A DNA stretch of 64,000 nucleotides from Prauserella rugosa (GCF_000719975.1 NZ_JOIJ01000001.1:248001-312000); one strand, 5' to 3'. Positions 8,697 through 18,292 are shown, numbered from the stretch's first letter. The notes: generated by a model not told the origin, from the sequence alone. Numbers and translations are program-made.

Positions 8697-9127
8697 ATGG
8701 GCTCTGACCCCGACCGCAGCCGGAACCGGCCGGCGCGCTGGCTGCGACAACGCCGAGATCACCGTGCGCTTCGGCCGCTGTGGAACTTCCTGCTACCCGT
8801 CATCGCAGCGCGCCACACCGTCACCGTGATGCGCGCCGAGGCAAACGATCGCTTCGAACGACGACTGATGGAGATCCGCGACGCACTCCGTGTCCTCGAC
8901 GGATACCGACTGGAACCACCAGCCGCAGTGACCCACGCAGGCGATGACGCAGCCCGCGAAGCCGCGATCCTCGCGATCAGCCTGCAGCTCTGGTACGACC
9001 ACACCCCCTCCGCTCCGCCCCGACACACGGTGGCACCTCAGCGCACCTCGACGACCTCGACTGACTCCGAGACCTGGCCGCCGAAGTCGCATTCCTGCCA
9101 CCCGAGATGGGCCAACCACGCCAGTAA
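8697..9127 (+). pseudogene. Decayed hypothetical gene with a frameshift and an in-frame stop
   Basis: From the ATG at 8697 the frame encodes a plausible helical protein: basic N-terminus, then WNFLLPVIAARHTVTVMRAE and AAREAAILAISLQLWYDHTP. At about 9003 coding sense moves to another frame (PLRSAPTHGGTSAHLDDLD), which meets a TGA at 9062. It continues with LRDLAAEVAFLPPEMGQPRQ to a TAA at 9125. One frameshift and one nonsense change would restore a gene of about 140 codons. The family is unknown. It lies next to the msrA remnant, so this stretch seems to be accumulating damage. Confidence 0.45.
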
Positions 9128-9194
9128 TCAGCCGACTCCACTCCAACCAGCCACCATGCAGTGAGCACAGCATGGCCGTCAGGGGGCAACCACA

Positions 9195-9587
9195 ATGACC
9201 GACAAGAGCGCCCAAACGAACCCGTCGCCGGACTCCGGCGACAGTCAGGACAAAGGCGCCCACCATCTCGGGTCATGCCTACTGTTCGGCGTGCTGGTCG
9301 TGGTCGGCCTCGTCGTGTCGTACGCACTCAGCTTCGCCTTCACCATGTCCAGCGACGCCTGTACAGGAGGAACCACCGGCTGGATCTGCGAAGCACCCGG
9401 CCAGCAACTCGCGTTCTGGCTGCCCTGGATCGCCCTGGTCCTCGCCATCGCCTGCGCACTCACCGGCTTCGCCTTCAGCAGCCGCTCCGACTACGCGCCC
9501 ATGGCCGGCATCGGCGTCGGCATTCTCGTCTACATCATCGTCAACGCACTCGTATACGGAGCGATCAACGCCGTCATCAGCGGATAA
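9195..9587 (+). CDS. Small integral membrane protein, 130 residues
   Basis: The protein has a polar N-terminus of about 25 residues, then three hydrophobic segments: LLFGVLVVVGLVVSYALSF, FWLPWIALVLAIACALTGFA and APMAGIGVGILVYIIVNALV. Two Cys (DACTGGTTGWICEA) in the loop after the first segment could form an extracytoplasmic disulfide. The ATG has a purine-rich GGGGG a few bases upstream. The gene ends 6 bases before the convergent msrA stop. No family recognised; it resembles the many small actinobacterial membrane proteins of unknown role. Confidence 0.7.
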   Translation: MTDKSAQTNPSPDSGDSQDKGAHHLGSCLLFGVLVVVGLVVSYALSFAFTMSSDACTGGTTGWICEAPGQQLAFWLPWIALVLAIACALTGFAFSSRSDYAPMAGIGVGILVYIIVNALVYGAINAVISG

Positions 9588-9593
9588 ACCTGC

Positions 9594-10259
9594 CTACTTC
9601 TCCACACCCAACCCCACCGGACACGACACCCCGGTGCCACCCAGCCCGCAGTAGCCATTGGGGTTTTTATTGTCCGAAAGATACTGCTGGTGGTAGTCCT
9701 CGGCGTAGTAGAACGTGCCGAGCGGGGCGAGTTCCGTCGTGATCTCGCCGTGGCCGGCCGCGCGCAACGCCTGCTGGAACGACTCCCGCGACGCCTCCGC
9801 CTCGGCCTTCTGCTGCTCACCGTCGTAGTAGATCGCCGAACGGTACTGCGTGCCGACGTCGTTGCCCTGGCGCATGCCCTGCGTCGGGTCGTGACCTTCC
9901 CAGAAGACCTTGAGCAGCTGCTCGTAGCTGACCCGCGCCGGGTCGTAGACCACGAGCACCGCCTCGGTGTGGCCGGTCAGTCCCGTGCACACCTCTTCGT
10001 ACGTCGGGTTGGGCGTGTGCCCGCCCGCGTATCCGACGGCGGTCGAATACACGCCGTCGGTCATCCAGAACAGTCGCTCGGCACCCCAGAAACAGCCCAG
10101 CCCGAACACCGCCGTTCGCATGCCCTCGGGAAACGGCGGTTTGATACGGCGGTCCGGGTGGACGGCGTGCAGTTCAGGCGTCACGAGTGGGTCGGGGCGG
10201 CCCGGCAGGGCCTCCTCGGCGGACACGAAGCGCGTCTTGTCTCGACCGAAAAGCGACAT
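9594..10259 (-). CDS. msrA: Peptide-methionine (S)-S-oxide reductase MsrA
   Basis: The 221-residue protein carries the MsrA catalytic motif [13 protein letters not shown] (nucleophile Cys56), the [17 protein letters not shown] segment, [19 protein letters not shown], and the C-terminal [10 protein letters not shown] and [15 protein letters not shown], which holds the resolving cysteines. It reduces methionine-S-sulfoxide, free or in proteins, using thioredoxin, and protects the cytosol against oxidative damage. It has its own promoter region (10260-10386, shared with the divergent SHOCT-like gene). A diverged C-terminal msrA fragment lies 1 kb downstream. Confidence 0.96.
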   Translation of the reverse strand: MSLFGRDKTRFVSAEEALPGRPDPLVTPELHAVHPDRRIKPPFPEGMRTAVFGLGCFWGAERLFWMTDGVYSTAVGYAGGHTPNPTYEEVCTGLTGHTEAVLVVYDPARVSYEQLLKVFWEGHDPTQGMRQGNDVGTQYRSAIYYDGEQQKAEAEASRESFQQALRAAGHGEITTELAPLGTFYYAEDYHQQYLSDNKNPNGYCGLGGTGVSCPVGLGVEK

Positions 10260-10386
10260 ACGTCAATGGTAGGCGACACAATGTCCTTCGAACTGGTGAG
10301 AGCGCGACCCGGCGGCCCAGTACTGTGCATGCGTAACCGTGACCTCCGCGTGTCACGGCCGTACGAGCTTCGCAGGGAGTCCGCAC

Positions 10387-11667
10387 ATGTCATGGCAGGA
10401 AGAGTTGAGACGTCTCGACGCCCAGCTCGCGGCCGGTGTCATCACCCGGGACCAGCACACCCGCCGACGTGACGAGATCCTCGCCGAAGCCTCCGGTGAC
10501 GGCTCCGGTGAGGAGGCCACCTCCACGGACACCGGTTCGAGGGACTACTCCACCACCAAGGACAGCAGCAAGGACAGCAGCAAGGACGCTGGCTCCGGGG
10601 ACAAAAGACCGACGGGCGAAGTCTCCGCCGACAACGGCCCCAGGTGGGAGGCCGCGAACCCGGCCGCCGCCGCCCAACTGTCCGAGGGCAACGACTCGTC
10701 GGCTCCGCAGTCGCAGTCGCAGTCGCCGTCCCCGTCCGTGTCGCCTTCCGGACACCAGTCCCCATCCGCGCCGCAGTCCACCCCGCCGCAGCCTGCCCCG
10801 CCGTCCACCAAACCGGCCGCGACACCGCTCAGCTACGCCCCGTCGACCGCGCCTCGCCAGCCTGCGCCGCTTTTCGTCCCCCAGACGCCCGCGTCGGCGG
10901 GTCGTCCCGGCGCCGCGCAGACCCCGACGTTCGCCCCCTCCGCCCCGCAGCAGGGCTTCGAGCAGCCGAACGACCAGCAGAGCGCGGACTACCCCGATTT
11001 CTCGCCTCCTCCGAAACGCGGCCGCAAGGGAACCTGGCTGGCCGTGGCTCTCGCCGTACTCGTCGCGCTCGGCGCCGTCATCGGGGGTGCGTGGTGGCTC
11101 GGCCAGGGTGGTGACTCGTCGGCCGATCCGGCACCGTCCGAAACAGTGACCAATGGCCCCGAAGGCGGCTTGGGCGGCACCGACACCGACGACTCGACCC
11201 TCGAGGAACGCCTACCTGCCCTGCCCGGCACGCCGAGCCCGGACGACTCGACGATGTCCGTAAGCCGCGGACTCGACCTCGGTTTCATCACGTCGAACGA
11301 CGCCGACTCCATGCGCCGGTTCGGCGTCTCCGACCTCATCTACCGCGCATCCGCGGACGGCACCGACGGCTACAGCCTGGTCGTCGCCCGCACCACCAGC
11401 CCCCAGAAGGCGGGAGCCCTCGGCGAGGCACTCAACACGTCGCTGGTCAAGGAGGGGTTCTCCAATGACCGGCTGCTCGACGACCCCCGGTTCATCGCCT
11501 TCACCGGCGAACAAGAAGCAGGCCGCGTGAGCATCGTCTGGTACTCGTCCGGAAATGCGACCGTCGGCATCGGCGTGTCCCAGCCGAAGAACGGCAACGA
11601 ATCGGAGCTGTCGGAACGCCTCGAGAAGACCCTGCTCTCGCTCGACGACGTGCTGCCCGCCAACTAG
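10387..11667 (+). CDS. SHOCT-like, Pro/Ser/Gln-rich single-pass membrane protein (tandem paralogue 1)
   Basis: The 426-residue protein starts at the ATG at 10387, which has an AGGGAG ribosome binding site. The N-terminus (SWQEELRRLDAQLAAGVITR) resembles the SHOCT motif, a short C-terminal-type oligomerisation module, here placed first. A disordered stretch rich in Ser, Pro and Gln follows (about residues 35-215). One membrane helix comes next (WLAVALAVLVALGAVIGGAW, about 219-238), then an outside domain of about 190 residues. Topology is cytoplasmic N-terminus and exported C-terminus. It is a paralogue of the next gene (same start motif and layout), and both precede a large glycosyltransferase, suggesting an envelope role. 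The exact function is unknown. Confidence 0.75.
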   Translation: MSWQEELRRLDAQLAAGVITRDQHTRRRDEILAEASGDGSGEEATSTDTGSRDYSTTKDSSKDSSKDAGSGDKRPTGEVSADNGPRWEAANPAAAAQLSEGNDSSAPQSQSQSPSPSVSPSGHQSPSAPQSTPPQPAPPSTKPAATPLSYAPSTAPRQPAPLFVPQTPASAGRPGAAQTPTFAPSAPQQGFEQPNDQQSADYPDFSPPPKRGRKGTWLAVALAVLVALGAVIGGAWWLGQGGDSSADPAPSETVTNGPEGGLGGTDTDDSTLEERLPALPGTPSPDDSTMSVSRGLDLGFITSNDADSMRRFGVSDLIYRASADGTDGYSLVVARTTSPQKAGALGEALNTSLVKEGFSNDRLLDDPRFIAFTGEQEAGRVSIVWYSSGNATVGIGVSQPKNGNESELSERLEKTLLSLDDVLPAN

Positions 11668-11808
11668 ATGACCGGCGAGAATCGGCGAGGTCACAAAATG
11701 ACCCACACCACCTCACAGCCTGCACACCGTGCAGAATGAGCAGGGTTCGAACACACGCAGGAGCGGCCGCCGGCACTCGGCGGCGCTGATCGAGCAGGGG
11801 GTCGCACG

Positions 11809-13086
11809 GTGTCCTGGCAGGAAGAGTTGCGCAAGCTGGACGAGGAGCTTGCTGCGGGCAGACTCTCCGCGGACGACTACCGCGTCCGCCGCGACCAGGT
11901 GCTGTCGTCGGCCGTCACACACGGCGACGACGCCGGCTCCCAGCAACAGCCCCAGCAGGCCCAGCAACAGCCCCAGCAGGGCGCCGCGCAGCAGCCCGGC
12001 CAGCAGCCCCAGCAGCAACCGCCCGCACCGCAGCAGCCGAACCAGGGCGGCGACGCCAACTCCACGCAGGTCATCGCCCCGGTGACCCCGCCGCCCGGCC
12101 AGCCGGCGCAGCAGCCGCAGGGTGGTCAGGCAAACGACCCCGAACGCACGCAGGCCGTGCAGCCCGCCGACGCGGAAGCCACGCAGGCGGTGCAGCCGGT
12201 CGCGCCGCAGCCGCCGTACCAGCAGCCACATGCCTCCCCCGCGGGCGGATTCCAGCAGCCCCACGCCTCCCCCGCAGCCGGCTTCGCCCAGCCTCAGCAG
12301 CCGTGGAACGCCCCCGAAGCCGACCAGAGCCCGCCGTGGGGCGGCGAGTTCCCGCCCGTCTCGCCGGGCAACGCGGCCGAATGGGGCCAGGGCCCCGACG
12401 ACGCCTTCGACAGCGAATCCAAGGGCGGCAAGGGCAAGATCATCGCGATCGTGGCCGCGGTCGTCCTGTTGGCCGGGATCGCGACCGGCGCGTTCTTCCT
12501 GTTCGGGTCCGACGACCAGCCGCAGGCCGACGACAAGGGCAACACCCAGCAGCAGGGCGGCGGCAACGGTGGTGACGGCGGGCAGAGCGCCGAGCCGGCA
12601 CCCGAGGAGGACATGCCGCTCGAAGGCCAGGAAGGTACGCAGGAAAGCGGCACCGAGCTGGACTCCTGGGACAAGATCCCCGACATCAACCTGCTCAACG
12701 ACGACGAGCTGAAGGCCTACCAGGGCGCCGCGCCCGGCGAGGCCAAGTACGGCGTGTACGGCCACGGCGACGACAACACCACGCTCGTCCTGATGATCAA
12801 GGTGGCCGACCAGAAGGCCGCCTCCCGCGCGGTCGGCGAGCTGCGCGACATCCAGCTCAAGAACGGCCAGAAGTCGACGTCCGTCAACGGCGTGCCGAGT
12901 TCGGTGCAGGTGACCGAGGTCGAGAAGAAGAAGGACCAGCCTGCGACCATGCGGGCGCATTACCTGTCCGGCGACGTGCTCGTCCGGGTCGAGGGCGTGT
13001 CCCAGGAGGGCAAGCTGGACGACGTCCGCGACAAGTTCGAGGGCGCGCTGAAGACCCAGCTCGAGAACCTGCCTGCCGATGAGTGA
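11809..13086 (+). CDS. SHOCT-like, Pro/Gln-rich single-pass membrane protein (tandem paralogue 2)
   Basis: The 425-residue protein begins at GTG 11809 with SWQEELRKLDEELAAGRLSA, nearly the same N-terminal module as the preceding gene. It then has a long low-complexity stretch dominated by QQPQQ and QPQ repeats (about residues 48-190), a Lys-rich stop-transfer edge, one membrane helix (IIAIVAAVVLLAGIATGAFF), an acidic linker and an extracytoplasmic domain of about 170 residues. That domain contains LNDDELKAYQGAAPGEAKYG and a helix-rich end. Its stop overlaps the start of the 1254-residue glycosyltransferase by 8 bases, so translation of the two is coupled. It probably anchors or regulates that enzyme at the membrane; this is inference. 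Confidence 0.78.
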   Translation: MSWQEELRKLDEELAAGRLSADDYRVRRDQVLSSAVTHGDDAGSQQQPQQAQQQPQQGAAQQPGQQPQQQPPAPQQPNQGGDANSTQVIAPVTPPPGQPAQQPQGGQANDPERTQAVQPADAEATQAVQPVAPQPPYQQPHASPAGGFQQPHASPAAGFAQPQQPWNAPEADQSPPWGGEFPPVSPGNAAEWGQGPDDAFDSESKGGKGKIIAIVAAVVLLAGIATGAFFLFGSDDQPQADDKGNTQQQGGGNGGDGGQSAEPAPEEDMPLEGQEGTQESGTELDSWDKIPDINLLNDDELKAYQGAAPGEAKYGVYGHGDDNTTLVLMIKVADQKAASRAVGELRDIQLKNGQKSTSVNGVPSSVQVTEVEKKKDQPATMRAHYLSGDVLVRVEGVSQEGKLDDVRDKFEGALKTQLENLPADE

Positions 13087-16000
13087 GCCGACGCAGGCCA
13101 GCGGTGACCTGACCGTGGTCACCGCGTGCACGATCGTCGCCCGCAACTATCTGCCCGCGGCACGTGTGCTCGCCGCGTCGTACCTCAAACACCACCCGGG
13201 GCACCAGTTCGTCGTCGGCGTCATCGACAGCGACCGCGTCTCCGACGGAGGTGCCGAGGCCGAGACCGTCGTCGACGGGATGCGCATCGTCGGCCCTTCG
13301 GCGTTCGGCATCGACCCGGAGACGTACCTGCGGATGGCCACGGCCTACTCGGTCACCGAACTGGCCACGGCGGTCAAGCCGTACCTGCTGCGCAGCCTGC
13401 GCTCGAGCTCGTCGGTCGTCATCTACCTCGACCCGGACATCCAGGTGTTCGCGCCGATGCCCGAGGTCGCCGAGTTGGCCCTCGAACACAGCATCGTGCT
13501 CACCCCGCACTTCACGGCTCCGCTGCCGCGCGACGGCAAGGAGCCCGACGACGCGGTGATCATGGGCACCGGCATCTTCAACCTCGGTTTCGTGGGCGTC
13601 GGTCCCGGCTCCGAGGAGTTCCTCGAGTTCTGGGCAGGCCGGCTCAGGCAGGACGCGATCGTCGCGCCCGAGGAGCAGCTGTTCACCGACCAGCGCTGGG
13701 TCGACCAGGTGCCCGCGCTGTTCCGGCACGTCGTACTGACCGACCCCGGGTTCAACGTCGCGTACTGGAACCTGCACGAACGCCCCGTCGACAGGGACGA
13801 GACCGGCGCGATCACCGCGGGTGGCCGTCCCGTGCGGTTCTTCCACTTCTCCGGCTACCGGCCCGAGAAGCCGTGGCTGCTGACGTTCCACTGCGCCCGT
13901 AATCCGCGCGTACTGCTGTCGGACAACCCCGAACTCCGCGAACTGTGCGACGCCTACGGCGCGGCACTCAAGGCGTCCGGCTACGCCGAGACGCTCGACG
14001 CGGTCCCGTACGGATTCGCGACCTTCGGGGACGGCACCCCGCTGCCTTCCGGTTGCCGGCGCCTGTTCCGCGACGGCTGGATCGCGGCCGAAAATCCGGA
14101 CAGCTCCGGACGCACCGAACCGATGCCCCCGCACGCCTACGGCGAGGACGGCGGCGAGGCGCTGCGGGCATGGTTGTCGGCTCCTGCCGACCACGCGCAG
14201 GCGGCAGCCGGGCTGAACCGCCTGGCGATGTCGGTGTGGCGGACGCGGACGGACCTGCAGTTGGCGTTTCCGCACCCGACCGGCTCCGACGCGGACGGTT
14301 TCCGCGAGTGGTGCCGCACGTCCGGGGTGTCGGAGAAGGTCCTGCCCGAGTGGGCGCTGCCCGAGCAGCGGCCGCAACCGAGCGAGCCGTCCGAGGACTT
14401 CGGCGTCAACTTGCTCGGCTATCTCACGGCCGAACTGGGGCTCGGCGAGATGGGCCGCGTGATCCACGACGCGATGGTCGCCGCCGACATCGAGGTGGCG
14501 TCCGTGGTCGAGGAAAGGGCGGTGTCGAACCGCACGGGCGTCGAACGTCCCGAGACCGCCGGCGACCCGCGTTTCCCGGTGAGCGTCATCGCGGTCAACG
14601 CCGACCAGACCCGCCTGGCCGTGTCGACGCACCCGGACGTGATGCACGACCGGTACCGCATCGGCCTGTGGGCGTGGGAGCTCGAGGACTTCCCCGAGTG
14701 GCAGCACGAGGCGTTCGGGATGGTCGACGAGGTGTGGACCGTCAGCGACTTCTGCCGCGACGCGTTCGCCGCCCACTCGCCCGTGCCGGTGAAGACGATT
14801 CCCGTCCCGGTTCGCGACCCCGGCTACACCGCGCGCACCCGCAAGGCCGGCGATCCGACCCGCTTCCTGTTCGCGTTCGACTTCAACAGCGTCGGACAGC
14901 GCAAGAATCCGTGGGGCGCGGTCGAGGCGTTCCGGCTGGCGTTCGACGGCCGGACCGACGTGCGGCTCGTACTGAAAACCATCAACGGCCACCTGCATCC
15001 GCAGGCCGCCGAACGGCTGCGCACGATGGTCGCCGACGACGCGCGTATCGAACTGATCGAGGGCTATCTCAGCGCCGCCGAGCTGGCCGAGCTGTATGCG
15101 ACGGCGGACTGCTACGTGTCCCTGCATCGCAGCGAGGGATTCGGCCTGACCGTCGCCGAGGCGATGGCGCGCGGCATGCCGGTGATCAGCACGGCCTACT
15201 CGAGCACCACCGAGTTCCTCGACGCGAACACGGGGTGGCCGATCCCCTACCGGCTCGTCCCCGTCGGTGAGGGTTGCGAGCCCTACCACCCGGACGCGCT
15301 GTGGGCCGAACCCGACGTCGACGCCGCGGCCGACGCGATGCGCCAGATCGCCGACGTCCCCGCCGAGGCGGCGCGTCGCGGACGTGCCGCACGGGAACAC
15401 ATCCTGCGGACCCGGTCGATGGACGCGGCATCGACGTGGCTGCGCACCGAACTGGAACGCGCGCACCGCACGTGGCTCGAACGCCGCCGCGCAGCTCAGG
15501 ACGCCGGTCCGCCGCCGGAACACCCGCTGACCCCGATGCGCACCGCACGTGAAGCGCTGCGCTGGCGGCCCGAGCCGGGTGCGGCTTCGCGTACGCCGAT
15601 CGCGCCCGCGCTGCGCAAGGCGGTCCTGCGGCTGCTCGACCACTACGACGTGCACCAGCGCAAGGTGCTCGGAGCCCTGCACGAGGGTTCCGAGACGACC
15701 ATGCAGCGACTACTCGAGCGGATCGAGTCGCTGGAACGGGCCGTCGAGGAGAACGCGCGCGCAGCCGCCCAGGCCGAACAGGTCGCACGCAGGCAGGACA
15801 CCCGTGCCGAGGCGTTGCGCAAGTCCGTCGACGAGCTCCGCCGCGCGGGCGGGGTGAGCGCCGAGGAGTTCCGGAGCAACAAGGCCGACGTCCGGAAGAT
15901 CGCCGACCGGGTGGCCAAGCTGTCGAGCGACGTCGAGCGCGGTCAGGAAACGGTCCACGACCTCATCCAGGCCCGCGACCAGCGGTTCGACAACGACGAG

Positions 16001-16843
16001 CACGCCATCCAGCGGCTCGGCCGTGACCTCGAAGCGGTCCTCGAAGCGGCGCGGCTCGTCCACGCCCCCATCCCGGAGTCCGGCGACGTCGTCGTCTGCG
16101 ACGCGGGCGTGCTGCTGCTGCCGTCCGACGACGTGATGCTGCCGTGGATCCGCCACCACCGATCGTGGGAACGGGACGAGGCACAGCTGATGACCCAGCT
16201 CGCGGCCCGCCGCCCCGGTGCGTTCCTCGACGTCGGCGCCCACGTCGGCTACCACACGCTGAGCCTGTTGCGCTCCTCGTCGACGGTCACCAACGTCGTC
16301 GCCGTCGAGGCCGATCCGACGAACGCCGAGTTCCTGCGCCGAAACTTGGCCGTGAACCTGCCGAAGGACCGGTCGGGGCTGGTCAGCGTGCTGGAAGCCG
16401 CAGCATGGGACACCGACGGCAACCTGGTGCTCGCCCATCCGGACGAACGCAACAGCGGGGACCATCGGGTCCGCGAACCGGACGGCATGGCCGGGCTGAT
16501 GGTGCCGGCCGTGCGCCTGGACGGAAACACGGACGTGCTGCGCCAGCCCGTGAGCCTGGTCAAGACCGATCTGCAGGGCAGGGACCACCGGGCTCTGGCC
16601 GGGTTGCAGGAAACCCTCGAACGGGACCGGCCGGACGTGCTGTGCGAGTTCTCCCCCGAGGCCATCGAGGAGTTCGGCGACGATCCGCACGCCGTGCTGA
16701 CCGCCTACCGCAAGTGGGGCTACCAGCCCGTCGAACTGGCTCCGGACGGCACACTCGCCGAGGACGAGCCCGACGAGTCGCTGATCCACCACGCGCGCAC
16801 CGACCAGCGCGGCTTCACCACGCTCTGGCTCCGCCCTCAGTGA
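13079..16843 (+). CDS. Multidomain glycosyltransferase: two GT modules, coiled coil and FkbM methyltransferase
   Basis: The protein has 1254 residues. Residues 10-300 form a GT-A-like module with a DxD-type site (YLDPDIQVF, 117-125). Residues 440-810 form a GT-B glycosyltransferase of the GT4 type, with LLGYLTAELGLGEMGR at its start, KTIPVPV, and the E-x7-E signature in SEGFGLTVAEAMARG. Residues about 870-985 form a heptad-rich coiled coil. Residues 1010-1250 form an FkbM-type SAM methyltransferase (FLDVGAHVGYHTLSLL, VVAVEADPTNAEFLRRNL, VKTDLQGRDHRAL). There is no signal or membrane segment, so it is cytosolic and may be tethered through its coupled upstream neighbour. Likely role: building a sugar chain and O-methylating it. 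Acceptor unknown. Confidence 0.88.
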   Translation: MSEPTQASGDLTVVTACTIVARNYLPAARVLAASYLKHHPGHQFVVGVIDSDRVSDGGAEAETVVDGMRIVGPSAFGIDPETYLRMATAYSVTELATAVKPYLLRSLRSSSSVVIYLDPDIQVFAPMPEVAELALEHSIVLTPHFTAPLPRDGKEPDDAVIMGTGIFNLGFVGVGPGSEEFLEFWAGRLRQDAIVAPEEQLFTDQRWVDQVPALFRHVVLTDPGFNVAYWNLHERPVDRDETGAITAGGRPVRFFHFSGYRPEKPWLLTFHCARNPRVLLSDNPELRELCDAYGAALKASGYAETLDAVPYGFATFGDGTPLPSGCRRLFRDGWIAAENPDSSGRTEPMPPHAYGEDGGEALRAWLSAPADHAQAAAGLNRLAMSVWRTRTDLQLAFPHPTGSDADGFREWCRTSGVSEKVLPEWALPEQRPQPSEPSEDFGVNLLGYLTAELGLGEMGRVIHDAMVAADIEVASVVEERAVSNRTGVERPETAGDPRFPVSVIAVNADQTRLAVSTHPDVMHDRYRIGLWAWELEDFPEWQHEAFGMVDEVWTVSDFCRDAFAAHSPVPVKTIPVPVRDPGYTARTRKAGDPTRFLFAFDFNSVGQRKNPWGAVEAFRLAFDGRTDVRLVLKTINGHLHPQAAERLRTMVADDARIELIEGYLSAAELAELYATADCYVSLHRSEGFGLTVAEAMARGMPVISTAYSSTTEFLDANTGWPIPYRLVPVGEGCEPYHPDALWAEPDVDAAADAMRQIADVPAEAARRGRAAREHILRTRSMDAASTWLRTELERAHRTWLERRRAAQDAGPPPEHPLTPMRTAREALRWRPEPGAASRTPIAPALRKAVLRLLDHYDVHQRKVLGALHEGSETTMQRLLERIESLERAVEENARAAAQAEQVARRQDTRAEALRKSVDELRRAGGVSAEEFRSNKADVRKIADRVAKLSSDVERGQETVHDLIQARDQRFDNDEHAIQRLGRDLEAVLEAARLVHAPIPESGDVVVCDAGVLLLPSDDVMLPWIRHHRSWERDEAQLMTQLAARRPGAFLDVGAHVGYHTLSLLRSSSTVTNVVAVEADPTNAEFLRRNLAVNLPKDRSGLVSVLEAAAWDTDGNLVLAHPDERNSGDHRVREPDGMAGLMVPAVRLDGNTDVLRQPVSLVKTDLQGRDHRALAGLQETLERDRPDVLCEFSPEAIEEFGDDPHAVLTAYRKWGYQPVELAPDGTLAEDEPDESLIHHARTDQRGFTTLWLRPQ

Positions 16844-16848
16844 CCGTG

Positions 16849-16903
16849 CCGACCCGCCGCAGCTGACCCGCAGCCGACCAGCCGACCCGCCGCAGCTGAC
16901 CCG
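16849..16903. repeat. Two 22-bp direct repeats, period 33 bp
   Basis: Identical 22-base copies lie at 16849-16870 and 16882-16903 (each beginning CCGACCCGCCGCAGCTGACC), with more degenerate CCGCAGC units after them to about 16930. They fill the gap between the convergent ends of the multidomain glycosyltransferase and the PIG-V-like gene. No strong hairpin was seen. Confidence 0.7.
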
Positions 16904-16949
16904 CCGGCCCGCAGCTGAGCCGCAGCCGGCCCGTCTCGGCGGCGGGCGG

Positions 16950-18119
16950 TCAGGGGTTCAGCTCGGCGAACGCCATGAGGTAGGCACCCCACCACGCGCC
17001 CGCGACGGTGGCGGCCGACAGCACGACCGCCGAGACCCACCGTGGTGCCCGTGCGAGGAGGAACGCGACAGGCACGGCGATCGTGATCGCGGGCAGCAGG
17101 AAGCGGGCACGGCAGTTCCAGAATGCGCCGGTCCCCAACGCCGACGCCATCATCACGGCCGTGTAGACGTGCGCAGGCAGCGGGATCGAGCGGATGAACC
17201 ACGACGCGACCAGCAGTCCGACGCTCGCCACGACGACGACCGCGAGGATCACCGACCACATGGGTTCCTCGCCGGTGAACGCCCGCACCAGCGTGTCCCA
17301 GGTGAGCTCACCGCCGTCGAAACCCATGTGCCAGGCGTGGTTCTGAATCCAGAACCACGTGTCGATACGACCGCCCTTCCAGCCGACGTACAGCAGGAAC
17401 GCCGCCAGTCCGAGCGGTGCGATTGCGGCGGCGACCCACGGACGCCATCCGTCCCTTCTGCGGACGACCGCGATCAGGGCCGCGATTCCGACCGCGGCGA
17501 CCAGCGCCACGGCCGTACTGCGAGACAGGCCTGCCACCAGCGTCAATCCGCCCGCGGCGAGCCATTGTCGTCGTTCGAGGGCCACGAGCGTCCAGACCGC
17601 GAGCGCGACGAACACCGACTCCGAGTAGCCCATCCGCAGCACGATCGCGCCCGGCGCTACCGCCCACAGGACGGCCATCAGGGTACCGACGCGCGGTCCC
17701 CCGAGGCGCGTGCCGAACACGTGCAAACCCCACGCGGCCGCTCCACCCGCGATGAGCGACACGAGCAGCAGCCCCGCATGGGCCGGAATTCCGACGAGGA
17801 CGAAAATCGACGCCAACGCCGGGAGCAGGGGAAAGAACGCGAGACTGACCGGCACGGGGTTGCCGTTCGCATCGACCTCGACGTCCTGCCGGTAGCCGTA
17901 CTCGGCGATTTCCGCGTACCAGTTGACGTCGTACTGACCCAGCAGCTCGGGCAGCGACGTGCCCGCGCTGTGAGCGACCAGACCGACGACGATGAACGAC
18001 ACGAGCTGGATCGCGTAGAACGCGACGAGCGCGGGCAGGACGGGCTGCAGACTGCGCCACATCCGACGGCGTAGCGGTTCATAGGCCGCCGGCAGGTCAC
18101 CGGCGGTCGTTTCGGTCAT
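16950..18119 (-). CDS. PIG-V-like polytopic mannosyltransferase
   Basis: The 389-residue protein has about ten membrane segments. After the first it carries QYDVNWYAEIAEYGY, the W-x2-I-A-x2-G-Y pattern in the first extracytoplasmic loop typical of PIG-V/GT-C mannosyltransferases that use polyprenyl-phosphate mannose. Further motifs are LAFFPLLPAL, and RMGYSESVFVALAVW, where the conserved Ser-Glu lies. Actinobacterial relatives act on phosphatidylinositol mannosides or lipomannan arms. Its location between a cytosolic glycosyltransferase and an acyltransferase supports an envelope-glycan role. The ATG at 18119 is chosen; a GTG at 18131 is possible, and neither has a strong ribosome binding site. 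Confidence 0.8.
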   Translation of the reverse strand: MTETTAGDLPAAYEPLRRRMWRSLQPVLPALVAFYAIQLVSFIVVGLVAHSAGTSLPELLGQYDVNWYAEIAEYGYRQDVEVDANGNPVPVSLAFFPLLPALASIFVLVGIPAHAGLLLVSLIAGGAAAWGLHVFGTRLGGPRVGTLMAVLWAVAPGAIVLRMGYSESVFVALAVWTLVALERRQWLAAGGLTLVAGLSRSTAVALVAAVGIAALIAVVRRRDGWRPWVAAAIAPLGLAAFLLYVGWKGGRIDTWFWIQNHAWHMGFDGGELTWDTLVRAFTGEEPMWSVILAVVVVASVGLLVASWFIRSIPLPAHVYTAVMMASALGTGAFWNCRARFLLPAITIAVPVAFLLARAPRWVSAVVLSAATVAGAWWGAYLMAFAELNP

Positions 18120-18292
18120 GCGCAACGCCACAGATCATCGGGTCGGACAGGGATTCCGCGGCCATGCTAACTGCCGATACGCTGCCGTTTGCCCGGTTCT
18201 CCGATGGAGTGAACCAACACACGCACGGTCCGTGACGGCCGTCTGAAGAGCGTCGGCGCATTTCGTGACCGTGACCGAGGTGCCTGGAGGGG

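Noticed and set aside
12884..15682. A 932-codon open frame on the minus strand opposite the multidomain glycosyltransferase
   Set aside because: Its composition is Arg/His/Gln-rich without domains, while the plus strand shows clear conserved motifs; a shadow of high-GC coding sequence.
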